A program made the translations under genes and the position numbers. Under the pieces are notes generated by a model. That model was not told the DNA's origin. It saw only the letters and a program-made list of their open reading frames with translations, and made no database searches. A stretch of DNA of 64,000 nt from the NCBI RefSeq assembly GCF_007993035.1, contig NZ_VOOS01000003.1, positions 89,501 to 153,500 of the forward strand. Reading direction: 5' to 3'. This document shows, piece after piece, positions 28,648 through 37,785 of this stretch. The stretch is from Vicingus serpentipes. Lineage in GTDB: Bacteria > Bacteroidota > Bacteroidia > Flavobacteriales_E > Vicingaceae. Each line of letters begins with the position of its first letter. Position 1 is the first letter of the stretch.

Positions 28648-28663
28648 TTGTGCAAGCATAGTA
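28646..28663. promoter_or_regulatory. MarR operator site 2 (imperfect palindrome)
   Basis: TGTTGTGC-AA-GCATAGTA shares the core TGCAAGCATA with site 1. It ends 2 bp before the marR ATG and covers the predicted transcription start. Confidence 0.6.
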
Positions 28664-28665
28664 TA

Positions 28666-29121
28666 ATGAATAAAAACACCATAGATTACGAAATAAAATC
28701 GGCCTGGCATTCCATTTTTAAAATGTATAATCAGGTTGCGCAAAAGCACGAAACTTCTCAAGCTACGGGTTTTTTATTGTTAAGTATTGCAAAAGAAGGT
28801 ACACCATCTACAAGCATTGCTCCAGCAATGGGTATGGAAGCAACAAGTTTGAGTAGAATATTAAAATCGCTCGAAGAAAAAAACTTGATTTACCGAAAAA
28901 AAGACGATAAAGATGGGCGTATGGTACGTATCTTTTTAACTCCCGAAGGAGTTGAAAAAAGAAAAATAGCAAAAAAAGTAGTTTCTGGATTTAATGATTT
29001 AATCCATCAAGAAATTCCTCAAACAAAATTAAGCGTGTTTTATGATGTTATGAACGACATTAATAAAGTAGTTGAACAATATAAAGAACTAAACGAACTA
29101 AATAATGAACAGAAAAATTAA
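28666..29121 (+). CDS. MarR family transcriptional regulator of the fatty-acid operon
   Basis: A 151-residue winged-helix repressor-type protein. The ATG at 28666 is chosen over an upstream in-frame start at 28636, which lies inside the operator/promoter. The winged helix spans about 30-105 (TSQATGFLLLSIAKEGTPST, MGMEATSLSRILKSLEEKNL, then wing KKDDKDGRMVRIFLTPEG). Terminal helices form the dimer interface. It overlaps the next gene by 17 bp and heads a beta-oxidation operon, so it most likely senses acyl-CoA or fatty acids and represses its own operon through the two palindromes upstream. The ligand is inferred from context. Confidence 0.92.
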   Translation: MNKNTIDYEIKSAWHSIFKMYNQVAQKHETSQATGFLLLSIAKEGTPSTSIAPAMGMEATSLSRILKSLEEKNLIYRKKDDKDGRMVRIFLTPEGVEKRKIAKKVVSGFNDLIHQEIPQTKLSVFYDVMNDINKVVEQYKELNELNNEQKN

Positions 29122-31483
29122 TAAAGTAGCCGTTTTAGGTTCCGGCGTTATGGGCTCAAGAATTGCCTGTCATTTTGCAAATGTTGGAGTAGAAGTGCTT
29201 CTGTTGGACATTGTTCCTAAAGAAGCTACAGAATCAAATAATCCTGCTGAGCGAAACAAAATTGTAAACGATGCTTTGCAATTTGCTTTAAAATCTAATC
29301 CTTCTCCAATTTATAGTAAAAGCTATATAAGTAGAATTACAACTGGAAATTTTGATGATGATTTACCAAAAATTGCTGATTGTGATTGGGTTATTGAAGT
29401 GGTAATTGAGCGTTTAGATATTAAACAACAAGTTTTTACAAATGTTGAAAAATATAGAAAGCCAGGAACATTAATTACTTCAAATACATCTGGTATTCCT
29501 ATTCATTTAATGACAGAAGGAAGAAGTGAAGATTTCCAAAAGCATTTCTGCGGAACACACTTTTTTAACCCTCCACGTTATTTAAAATTATTAGAGTTAA
29601 TTCCAACGCCTAAAACTGATTCAGCGGTAATCGAATTTTTAGAAGATTACGGGCAACGCTTTTTAGGTAAAACTACTGTGGTTTGTAAAGATACTCCTGC
29701 ATTTATTGCCAACAGAATTGGAGTGTATTCTATTATGTCATTGTTTCATACAGTTTCCGAAATGGGTTTAACTGTTGAGGAAGTTGATAAAATGACAGGA
29801 CCAGTTATTGGTCGTCCTAAATCTGCAACATTCCGTACTTGTGATGTGGTTGGTTTAGATACCTTAGTTCATGTAGCAAACGGAGTAAAAGATAATTGTC
29901 CTAATGATGAAGCAAATTCAACATTTACAATTCCATCTTACATTACTAAAATGGTAGAGAACAATTGGTTAGGTTCTAAGTCTAAACAAGGGTTCTTTAA
30001 AAAAGTAAAAGGAGATGATGGTTCAAGCGAAATTTTGACGCTAGACCTAAATACATTAGAATATAGAAAAAAATCAAAAGTGAAATTTGCCACATTAGAG
30101 ATGGCAAAAACGATTGATGATTTAAAAACAAGAACCGCAGCATTAGTAAAAGGGCAAGATAAAGCCGGAGAGTTTTATCGTAAATCTTTTTATGGATTGT
30201 TCAATTATGTTTCAAACCGTATTCCAGAAATTACAGATGCTTTATATAAAATAGATGATGCGTTAAGTGCAGGTTTCGGATGGCAATTAGGTCCATTTAC
30301 CACATGGGATGCTTTAGGAGTGGAAAAAACCATTGCTAAAATGGAAGAAGCAGGATTACAACCAAACGCTTGGGTTAAAGAAATGATTGCTGCAGGATGT
30401 CCTTCTTTTTATAAAGTAGAAAATGGAATAAAGTATTTTTATGATATTCCAAGTAAAAGTTATCAAGTTATTCCAGGTTCAGAAAACTTATTATCGTTAG
30501 AAGTAATAAGAGCTGAAAAAACGCTTTGGAAAAATTCAGGTACTACTATTGTAGATTTAGGAGATGGAATTATCAATCTAGAATTCCATACTAAGATGAA
30601 CACAATTGGAGGTGAAGTTCTAGAAGGAATTAATAAAGCCATAGATATGGCTGAAAAAGAGTACAAAGGATTAGTGATTTCTAATGATGGAGATAACTTC
30701 TCTGCAGGAGCTAATGTAGGAATGATATTTATGATGGCTGTAGAGCAAGAATATGATGAATTAGATTTCGCGATTCGTGCGTTCCAAAATACGATGATGA
30801 GAGTTCGTTATTCTTCAATCCCTGTAGTTGTTGCTCCGCATAATTTAGCTTTAGGTGGTGGTTGCGAAATGTGTTTACATGCTGATAAAGTTATTGCGCA
30901 TGCAGAAACTTATATGGGCTTAGTTGAATTTGGAGTTGGAGTTATACCTGGAGGTGGTGGAACAAAAGAATTTGCTTTAAGAGCTTCTGATGAATATGGA
31001 GATGGAATAAGATTAAATGTGTTGAGAAATCGTTTCTTAACAGTTGGTCAGGCACAAGTAGCAACTTCAGGAAAAGAAGCTTTTGAATTAGGTTACTTAA
31101 GAGAAGGAATTGATGAAGTAATAGTAAGTAGAGCTCATCAATTAAGTTATGCAAAACAAGCTGCATTAAATCTTTCAAACAAAGGTTATACAATGCCAGT
31201 TAAAAGAAAAGACATTAAGGTGCTTGGTAAAGAAGGTTTAGGGATTGTTTATGTTGGAGCACATTCTATGAAATCAGGAAATTATATCTCTGAGCATGAT
31301 CAGTTGATATCTGAAAAATTAGGTTATGTATTGTGTGGAGGAGATTTGTCTGCACCAACAGAAGTAACTGAACAATATTTATTAGATATGGAAAGAAAAG
31401 CATTTCTAGAATTATGTACAGAAAAATTAACGCTTGAAAGGTTACAAAGCATAATTACAACAGGTAAAGTTTTAAGAAACTAA
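29105..31483 (+). CDS. 3-hydroxyacyl-CoA dehydrogenase / enoyl-CoA hydratase (FadB-type, dehydrogenase first)
   Basis: A 792-residue bifunctional beta-oxidation enzyme. The NAD-binding 3-hydroxyacyl-CoA dehydrogenase comes first (VAVLGSGVMGSRIACHFANV at 9-28, GTHFFNPPRYLKLLELIPT near 150, then the C-terminal dehydrogenase domains to about 440). The enoyl-CoA hydratase (crotonase) half is about 465-700: SAGANVGMIFMM and ALGGGCEMCLHADKVIA, with VEFGVGVIPGGGGTKE containing a catalytic glutamate. This order is the reverse of E. coli FadB/FadJ, as is normal in Bacteroidota. It hydrates trans-2-enoyl-CoA and oxidises the product. The start overlaps marR; thiolase and acyl-CoA dehydrogenase genes follow. 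Confidence 0.95.
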   Translation: MNRKINKVAVLGSGVMGSRIACHFANVGVEVLLLDIVPKEATESNNPAERNKIVNDALQFALKSNPSPIYSKSYISRITTGNFDDDLPKIADCDWVIEVVIERLDIKQQVFTNVEKYRKPGTLITSNTSGIPIHLMTEGRSEDFQKHFCGTHFFNPPRYLKLLELIPTPKTDSAVIEFLEDYGQRFLGKTTVVCKDTPAFIANRIGVYSIMSLFHTVSEMGLTVEEVDKMTGPVIGRPKSATFRTCDVVGLDTLVHVANGVKDNCPNDEANSTFTIPSYITKMVENNWLGSKSKQGFFKKVKGDDGSSEILTLDLNTLEYRKKSKVKFATLEMAKTIDDLKTRTAALVKGQDKAGEFYRKSFYGLFNYVSNRIPEITDALYKIDDALSAGFGWQLGPFTTWDALGVEKTIAKMEEAGLQPNAWVKEMIAAGCPSFYKVENGIKYFYDIPSKSYQVIPGSENLLSLEVIRAEKTLWKNSGTTIVDLGDGIINLEFHTKMNTIGGEVLEGINKAIDMAEKEYKGLVISNDGDNFSAGANVGMIFMMAVEQEYDELDFAIRAFQNTMMRVRYSSIPVVVAPHNLALGGGCEMCLHADKVIAHAETYMGLVEFGVGVIPGGGGTKEFALRASDEYGDGIRLNVLRNRFLTVGQAQVATSGKEAFELGYLREGIDEVIVSRAHQLSYAKQAALNLSNKGYTMPVKRKDIKVLGKEGLGIVYVGAHSMKSGNYISEHDQLISEKLGYVLCGGDLSAPTEVTEQYLLDMERKAFLELCTEKLTLERLQSIITTGKVLRN

Positions 31484-31506
31484 TAACACTTTAAAAAATT
31501 ACAATA

Positions 31507-32685
31507 ATGGACGCATATATAGTAGCAGGTTTCAGGTCGGCAGTTGGTAAAGCACCAAGAGGTTTATTCCGTTTTATGAGACCAGATGATTTAGGAGCTA
31601 AAGTAATTAAACATCTTGTAGATAGTATTCCAAATTTAGATAAGGAAACAATTGATGATGTGATTGTAGGTAATGCAACACCAGAAGCTGAGCAAGGTTT
31701 GAATATTGGTAGAATGATTTCTTTGATGGGTTTAAATACCGATCAAGTTCCAGGAATGACAGTTAATAGATATTGTTCTTCAGGGTTAGAAACAATAGCA
31801 ATTGCAGCAGCAAAAATTAATGCAGGAATGGCAGATTGTATTATTGCGGGAGGTGTTGAAACAATGAGTCCGATACCATTTGGTGGTTGGAGGATTGTTC
31901 CAAATGCAGATGTGGCAAAAAATAATCCAGATTGGTATTGGGGAATGGGTTTGACAGCCGAAGCAGTCGCAAATCAATTTGGTGTAACCAGAGATTTACA
32001 AGATGAATTTGCCTTGAAATCGCAATTAAAAGCATTAGATGCAATTGAGAATGGACGATTTAAAGAAGATATAGTTCCAATAGAAGTTGAAGAGATATTT
32101 ATTGGTAAAGATGGTAAAAAAGCTACTAAATCTTATGTAGTTGATACGGACGAAGGACCAAGAAAAGGAACAAATTTAGAAGGTTTACAAAAACTAAGAC
32201 CAGTATTTGCTCAAGGTGGAAGTGTAACAGCGGGTAATTCATCTCAAACTTCTGATGGAGCTGCTTTTGTTATGGTAATGAGTGAAAAAAGAGTGAAAGA
32301 ATTAGGGTTGGAACCAATTGCGAGACTAGTTAGTTATGCCGCTGTTGGTGTTGAACCAAGAATAATGGGAATAGGACCTGTAAAAGCAATTCCAGCTGTA
32401 TTAAAACAAGCGGGAATGTCTATAAATGATATTCAACAAATTGAATTAAATGAAGCATTTGCATCTCAATCTGTTGCGGTATTAAAAGAATTAAACTTAA
32501 ATCCAGATATCGTAAATGTTAATGGTGGAGCCATTGCACTTGGTCATCCATTAGGATGTACAGGAGCAAAACTTTCGGTTCAATTATTTAATGAAATGAG
32601 AAGAAGAGACCAAAAATATGGTATGGTTACCATGTGTGTTGGAGCTGGACAGGGTGCTGCTGGAATATTTGAGTTATTAAAATAA
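31507..32685 (+). CDS. Acetyl-CoA C-acyltransferase (thiolase)
   Basis: A 392-residue thiolase that cleaves 3-ketoacyl-CoA with CoA in the last beta-oxidation step. The acyl-accepting cysteine is Cys90 in NRYCSSGLETIA. The conserved histidine is in NGGAIALGHPLGCTGAK, and the second catalytic cysteine in TMCVGAGQGAAG (the usual CxGxG has Ala here). NEAFASQS is also present. It lies 23 bp after the FadB-type gene and 35 bp before the acyl-CoA dehydrogenase, so it is the FadA partner of this operon. Confidence 0.95.
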   Translation: MDAYIVAGFRSAVGKAPRGLFRFMRPDDLGAKVIKHLVDSIPNLDKETIDDVIVGNATPEAEQGLNIGRMISLMGLNTDQVPGMTVNRYCSSGLETIAIAAAKINAGMADCIIAGGVETMSPIPFGGWRIVPNADVAKNNPDWYWGMGLTAEAVANQFGVTRDLQDEFALKSQLKALDAIENGRFKEDIVPIEVEEIFIGKDGKKATKSYVVDTDEGPRKGTNLEGLQKLRPVFAQGGSVTAGNSSQTSDGAAFVMVMSEKRVKELGLEPIARLVSYAAVGVEPRIMGIGPVKAIPAVLKQAGMSINDIQQIELNEAFASQSVAVLKELNLNPDIVNVNGGAIALGHPLGCTGAKLSVQLFNEMRRRDQKYGMVTMCVGAGQGAAGIFELLK

Positions 32686-32720
32686 GATTACAAATAAATA
32701 AGAAGAATAAAAATATAGCT

Positions 32721-34508
32721 ATGGAACAAAATAAAAAAGCAATAAAAGGTGGAGAGTTTTTAATAAAAGAAACCGACCCAAGAGATGTATTTATTCCTGA
32801 AGATTTTGATGAAGAACAAAGAATGATTGCAGATACATGCTCTGACTTTATAAAACAAGAAATTGAACCAAATTTAGAGCGAATTGAAAAACAAGAGGAA
32901 GGCTTATCTTCTTCATTAATGGAGAAAGCCGGTGAACTAGGTATTTTAGGAGTTTCAGTTCCTGAAGAGTATATGGGGTTTGGTAAAAACTTTGTAACCA
33001 GTATGCTTACTTCAGAGGTTATAGGTGGAGCTCATTCTTTCGCTGTATCTATTTCTGCGCATACAGGTATAGGAACCTTGCCTATTTTATATTATGGAAA
33101 TGCAGAGCAACGCGAAAAGTATGTACCTAAATTAGCTACTGGTGAATGGAAAGCTGCTTATTGTTTAACAGAGCCTAGTTCTGGTTCTGATGCGAATTCT
33201 GCAAAGACAAAAGCAAAACTTTCTGATGATGGTAAGCATTACATCATTAATGGACAAAAAATGTGGATTACAAATGCTGGTTTTGCAGATGTTTTTACTG
33301 TATTTGCTAAAATTGATGATGATGAAAATTTAACTGCTTTTATTATTGAAAAAGAGTTTGGAGGTATAACACTTAATCCTGAAGAAAAGAAATTAGGAAT
33401 TAAAGGTTCATCTACTCGCCAGGTTTTCTTTAATGACTGTAAAGTACCAGTTGAAAATCTATTAGGAGAAAGACAAGGCGGATTTAAAATCGCTTTAAAT
33501 ATCTTAAATATTGGGCGTATTAAATTAGCTGGTTCTGCTATTGGAGGTTGTAAAAAAATAATTACTTCAGCAGTAAATTATGCAAACGAAAGAAATCAAT
33601 TTGGAAGACCAATATCTAAATATGGAGCTATTAAACATAAACTTGGTGAGCAAGCGATAAAAGTTTTTGCATCAGAGTCTGCAATTTATCGTTGTAGTCA
33701 AAATATTGATGATGCAATACAGGCATATGTTGATGCAGGAGTAGATAAGCAAAAAGCAACTTTAGATGGAATTAGTCAGTTTGCAGCAGAGGCAGCAATA
33801 TTAAAAGTTCATGGTTCTGAAGTGTTAGATTTTGTTGTTGATGAAGGAGTTCAAATTTATGGTGGTATGGGGTATTCGGCAGAAGCTCCTATGGAAGCTG
33901 CATATAGAGATGCACGTATCAATAGAATATTTGAAGGAACAAACGAAATTAACAGAATGTTAACTGTTGATATGTTGCTAAAGAAAGCAATGAAAGGTGA
34001 GTTGGATTTAATGGGACCAGCTCAGGAAGTGGCGAAAGAATTAATGAGTATTCCTGATTTTGGAGCTGGAAGTGATGATATTTTTGAACAAGCACACGAA
34101 ACGGTAAAAAAATTCAAGAAAGCAATTTTAATGGTTGCTGGTAGCGCAGCACAAAAATTGATGATGCAATTATCGAAAGAGCAGGAAATATTAATGAATA
34201 TAGCAGATATGGCAATAGAAACTTACGTTGCTGAATCTATTTTGTTAAGAGTTGAAAAACTTTCTTTATCTAACGACAAGGCAGCAATACAAAACGAGAT
34301 AGATATGATGAATGTTTACATTTATGATGCTGCAGATAAGATTAACAAAGCAGGTAAAGATGCCATTAATTCATTTGTAGAAGGCGACGAGCTAAGAATT
34401 ATGCAAATGGGATTAAAACGTTTTACAAAACAACAAGCATTTAATGTAAAAGATGCAAGAAGAAATATTGCAGATAAATTAATAGCTGAAAATAAATATT
34501 GTTATTAA
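32721..34508 (+). CDS. Acyl-CoA dehydrogenase
   Basis: A 595-residue flavoprotein introducing the first double bond in beta-oxidation and passing electrons to ETF. Residues about 30-430 are the acyl-CoA dehydrogenase core: CLTEPSSGSDANSAKTKA, MWITNAGFADVF, GGMGYSAEAPMEAAYRDARI and FEGTNEINRM. A C-terminal extension of about 160 helical residues makes it resemble very-long-chain (VLCAD-like) enzymes rather than the 380-residue short-chain type, suggesting long-chain substrates. It is the last gene of the marR operon and is followed by a hairpin terminator. Confidence 0.94.
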   Translation: MEQNKKAIKGGEFLIKETDPRDVFIPEDFDEEQRMIADTCSDFIKQEIEPNLERIEKQEEGLSSSLMEKAGELGILGVSVPEEYMGFGKNFVTSMLTSEVIGGAHSFAVSISAHTGIGTLPILYYGNAEQREKYVPKLATGEWKAAYCLTEPSSGSDANSAKTKAKLSDDGKHYIINGQKMWITNAGFADVFTVFAKIDDDENLTAFIIEKEFGGITLNPEEKKLGIKGSSTRQVFFNDCKVPVENLLGERQGGFKIALNILNIGRIKLAGSAIGGCKKIITSAVNYANERNQFGRPISKYGAIKHKLGEQAIKVFASESAIYRCSQNIDDAIQAYVDAGVDKQKATLDGISQFAAEAAILKVHGSEVLDFVVDEGVQIYGGMGYSAEAPMEAAYRDARINRIFEGTNEINRMLTVDMLLKKAMKGELDLMGPAQEVAKELMSIPDFGAGSDDIFEQAHETVKKFKKAILMVAGSAAQKLMMQLSKEQEILMNIADMAIETYVAESILLRVEKLSLSNDKAAIQNEIDMMNVYIYDAADKINKAGKDAINSFVEGDELRIMQMGLKRFTKQQAFNVKDARRNIADKLIAENKYCY

Positions 34509-34527
34509 GAATATAGTTTTAACGATT

Positions 34528-34559
34528 AAGCCCAAAAGTTAAGCTTTTGGGCTTTTTTT
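34528..34559 (+). terminator. Hairpin terminator ending the beta-oxidation operon
   Basis: AAGCCCAAAAG (34528-34538) pairs perfectly with CTTTTGGGCTT (34544-34554) around TTAAG, followed by T residues. Confidence 0.92.
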
Positions 34560-34580
34560 ATTCAATCAATAAATTTTTTA

Positions 34581-34588
34581 TACATTTG
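34581..34588 (+). promoter_or_regulatory. Putative -7 box of the 34614 barrel gene
   Basis: TACATTTG is an exact -7 match 25 bp before the ATG at 34614, supporting that ATG, rather than the in-frame TTG at 34639, as the real start. Confidence 0.45.
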
Positions 34589-34613
34589 ATTTAAAATTTA
34601 TAACTCATTAATT

Positions 34614-35262
34614 ATGAAAAAAAATAGCTCAACTAGTATTGGTTGTAATATTGTTATCTGGAACTGCTTTTGGTCAAGCTTTTCAAAAAGGTAATGTAAA
34701 TTTTGATTTAGGTATTGGGTTTGGTGCTTACAGTACAAGATCTGAATTTACTACTCCCGCAATTAATATATTATTTATTACAATTCCACCAACAACAGTC
34801 GTTAAAAATGATGGAGCTGCAAGTACTATGGTGCCAATTAGTTTTGAATATGGAGTTTCTAACAAAGTTGGTTTAGGTGTACAATTAGGATTTTCGAATT
34901 ATTTTATTGACAATGAAGATAGTACAGAGACTGTAGAAAGTGTTAAAAGTGTAGATTTTGCTTTTAAAGTTAATTATCATTTATCTAATTCTGATAAAAA
35001 TGATTTGTTTGTAGGTTTAGCTTTGGGAGGTTCTTCTGTTAATTGGAAGGATTTGGATGGGACAGTGTTAAAAGGCGGAGGAAGTTATGTTAGTTTATAT
35101 TTGTCAGATAGATTGTTTTTTAGTGAGCATTTTGGAGTACTTTTTAATTTAGGTTATACAGTTTATAATTATACTGAAATTACTTCGAATGATAATCCTT
35201 CATCACTTAAATGGACACTAAGAGGTTTGAATTTAGGTACAGGTTTAGCACTTAAGTTTTAA
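34614..35262 (+). CDS. Outer-membrane beta-barrel protein with +1 frameshift in a poly-A tract at the start
   Basis: The obvious start, ATG at 34614, is followed by eight A residues and reads into a stop after 26 codons. With seven A residues it would read MKKIAQLVLVVILLSGTAFG then QAFQKG, a textbook signal peptide continuous with the downstream frame. The 649-bp span confirms one extra base. The downstream frame (about 207 residues from a TTG at 34639) is a small barrel: FDLGIGFGAYS, GLGVQLGFSNY, FVGLALGGSS, GLNLGTGLALKF ending in an aromatic residue. Either a base-calling error, a real inactivation, or slippage-based on/off switching explains it. Function of the barrel is unknown. Confidence 0.75.
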
Positions 35263-36545
35263 TTACTTCCGGCTACAACTTCTGTTAAAGAATCAACTTT
35301 TAAATATTCATTAGCAATTTTTATAAGCTCTTCTGAAGTGATTGTTTTTATGGTTTCAATATAATTGTTGTAGAAACTATAATCTAGTCCATAGAAGTGA
35401 ACGTTCTCGAATAATGAGGCCATTTTAAAGGGGCCATCACACGATTTAAGAAGATTTCCTAATAAGTAGTTTTTAACTAAATCTAATTCCTCTTTTGAGA
35501 CTTCTTCAGTTTGAAGTAATTTAATTTCTTTATAGATTTCTTGAAGTGCATTATTTGTAACTTCAGCACCAACTTCGGTAGAGATAAAAAAGTAACCTGC
35601 ATTTTTTAAGCTAAGTAAGCCACATCCAATACCATAAGTATAACCTTTATCTTCTCTAATGTTTTTCATTAACCGAGAGCCAAAATAGCCACCAAGAATC
35701 GTACTTAATATTTGTAATTTAAAATAATCAGGATGAAGTTTATTTGGCATTAACTTACCAATTCTAATTGCTGATTGAAGAGCACCTTTTTTTTCAATGT
35801 GAACTTTTTTGTTTTGCTCCTTATTAATTATTGTTTGTGTTTTAATATTGATTGCTTCAGTTTTAATTTTTTGAGAGCCAAAACAACTATTTAGTGAATC
35901 AAAAGTTTTACTATTAACATTACCCGAAGCAACAATTTCACAATTGCTTAAATCATAAAAATTATAATAGAACTCTTTTATTTCGGTTAAAGATAAATTC
36001 TTAAAGTCTTCAATTTTAGCGATTTTCCCATAAGGAAAATCATAGCCAAATAGCTGTTTCATGAATTCATTTCGTGCTAAAAAGGATACTTTTTCTTGGT
36101 TAATTTTAAATCTTTCTATTGAATTTTCTCTGTAGGTTGAAAACTCATGCTCATCAAATTTTGGATAAAGTAAAATTTCTTTGATGTAAGCTAAAACATT
36201 ATCTAAATACTTTGCTAAAGTATAAATTGTAAGAGATGCGTTGTCGTAATCTACTTCGTGTTGAAAATAAGCTCCATATTGATCAATACCATCTGCGATA
36301 TCATGAGCATTATATTTTTTTGTTCCTTCTTTAAGTAAGCTATTTGTTGCTTTAGCTATTAATGGATTGTTTTGATGCCATATTCCTGCGTTAAAAATAA
36401 AATCAATTTTTAAAATATCTTGGCTTCCTCCAGCAATAGAATGAAAAATTATTCCATTATCTAATTTCTGAGTTTTAGGTTGAAGAAAATGAATAGTAGA
36501 AACTTGTTTGAATTTTGGAGCTAATTTTCTGTCTAATAGTGTCAT
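35259..36545 (-). CDS. M16 family peptidase-like protein, non-catalytic subunit
   Basis: A 428-residue insulinase/pitrilysin fold protein (KLDNGIIFHSIAGGSQDILKIDFIFNAGIW... LLKEGTKKY). The zinc motif HXXEH expected near residue 65-70 is absent (NPLIAKATNSLLKEGT), so it is not itself a peptidase. The C-terminal half keeps GYFGSRLMKNIREDKGYTYG, the family substrate-binding Arg/Tyr region. It lies 4 bp downstream of a catalytic M16 gene, the layout of heterodimeric M16B pairs in which one chain supplies zinc and the other the R/Y pair. Its stop shares TTAA with the convergent barrel gene. Confidence 0.9.
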   Translation of the reverse strand: MTLLDRKLAPKFKQVSTIHFLQPKTQKLDNGIIFHSIAGGSQDILKIDFIFNAGIWHQNNPLIAKATNSLLKEGTKKYNAHDIADGIDQYGAYFQHEVDYDNASLTIYTLAKYLDNVLAYIKEILLYPKFDEHEFSTYRENSIERFKINQEKVSFLARNEFMKQLFGYDFPYGKIAKIEDFKNLSLTEIKEFYYNFYDLSNCEIVASGNVNSKTFDSLNSCFGSQKIKTEAINIKTQTIINKEQNKKVHIEKKGALQSAIRIGKLMPNKLHPDYFKLQILSTILGGYFGSRLMKNIREDKGYTYGIGCGLLSLKNAGYFFISTEVGAEVTNNALQEIYKEIKLLQTEEVSKEELDLVKNYLLGNLLKSCDGPFKMASLFENVHFYGLDYSFYNNYIETIKTITSEELIKIANEYLKVDSLTEVVAGSN

Positions 36546-36549
36546 TGAT

Positions 36550-37785
36550 TTATTTTTTAGCGTAAATTAAAGTTGAGCAATTTGTTGAAATTAAAATCTC
36601 GTTCGCAATTCTTTCAATATCTTTTACAGTTACTTGGTTGTAATTATCTGCTTCAGTATTAATTAAGTTTGCATCACCATTTAGTTCAGCAAAAGCGAGG
36701 TTCATCGCTTTAGTTAGTACGCTTGTTTCAGAAAATTCTCTTGAAGATTCTTGTTTGTTTTTTACTTTTTGCAATTCTGTTTCAGATAAACTGTTCGCTT
36801 TTATATTTTCAAGTTCTTTTATAATTCCTGCCTCAGCCACCTCAAAACTTACTCCCTCAGAAAGATTTCCGCTAATTACAAATAAGCCGTCATCTGAGCT
36901 TCCCATAACATATGCGTTTAAATCACTAAATAATTTTTGTTCTTTTATTAAATTTTTATAAAGTCTAGAACTATCTCCTAGCGATAATATGTCGCTTAAC
37001 AAATCTGTAGCAAAATAATCAGAATGCGTTCGACTACACATTTTATAAGCTTTATAAATAGCATTTGAAGGAACTTCTCTTTCTACTTTTAATCTTCTTT
37101 CTTCAGTTTGTTTAGGTTCTTTGGGCAAATCTCGTTTAGGCACGTTGCCTGGTTTAATATCTCCAAACCATTTATTACTTAGCTCCTTTATTGTCTCAGT
37201 TTTAATATCTCCAGCAACAACCAAAATAGCATTATTTGGTAAATAATGTTTGTAAAAAAAATCTTTCACATTTTGCATAGTAGCATTTTCGATATGGCTA
37301 ATTTCTTTCCCAATTGTAGCCCACTTATAAGGGTGCTTGCTGTATGCAAGAGGACGAAGAAGTAGCCAAACATCACCGTAAGGTTGGTTAAGGTAATTTT
37401 GTTTAAATTCTTCAATTACAACTTGTCGTTGAACTTCCAAACTTTTTTCAGTAAAAGCTAAACTTAACATCCTGTCAGAATCAAGCCAAAAAGCAGTTTC
37501 TAAATTTTCTTTTGGAACAGTAATATAGTAGTTGGTAATATCATTAGAGGTAAAAGCGTTATTATCCCCCCCCACATTTTGAAGTGGCTCATCAAAATTT
37601 GGAATATTTACTGAGCCACCAAACATTAAATGCTCAAATAAATGAGCAAATCCAGTTTGGTTTTCATCTTCATCTCTAGCTCCAACATCGTATAATAAAT
37701 TGAAAGCGACTATTGGTGTAGCTTTATCTTGATGTACAATTACTCTTAAACCGTTTTCTAATTCAAATTTTTCAAATGTTATCAT
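36550..37785 (-). CDS. M16 family zinc peptidase, catalytic subunit
   Basis: A 411-residue M16B peptidase. The inverted zinc motif is HLFEH at 48-52, with the third ligand Glu in VVIEEFKQNYLNQPYG about 73 residues later, the correct family spacing. Start region ELENGLRVIVHQDKATPIVA is typical. No signal peptide is seen, so it probably acts in the cytoplasm or is exported by another route. Its start directly abuts the stop of the flavoprotein gene upstream (0 bp), and the non-catalytic partner follows 4 bp downstream, so the three genes form one operon. Confidence 0.94.
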   Translation of the reverse strand: MITFEKFELENGLRVIVHQDKATPIVAFNLLYDVGARDEDENQTGFAHLFEHLMFGGSVNIPNFDEPLQNVGGDNNAFTSNDITNYYITVPKENLETAFWLDSDRMLSLAFTEKSLEVQRQVVIEEFKQNYLNQPYGDVWLLLRPLAYSKHPYKWATIGKEISHIENATMQNVKDFFYKHYLPNNAILVVAGDIKTETIKELSNKWFGDIKPGNVPKRDLPKEPKQTEERRLKVEREVPSNAIYKAYKMCSRTHSDYFATDLLSDILSLGDSSRLYKNLIKEQKLFSDLNAYVMGSSDDGLFVISGNLSEGVSFEVAEAGIIKELENIKANSLSETELQKVKNKQESSREFSETSVLTKAMNLAFAELNGDANLINTEADNYNQVTVKDIERIANEILISTNCSTLIYAKK

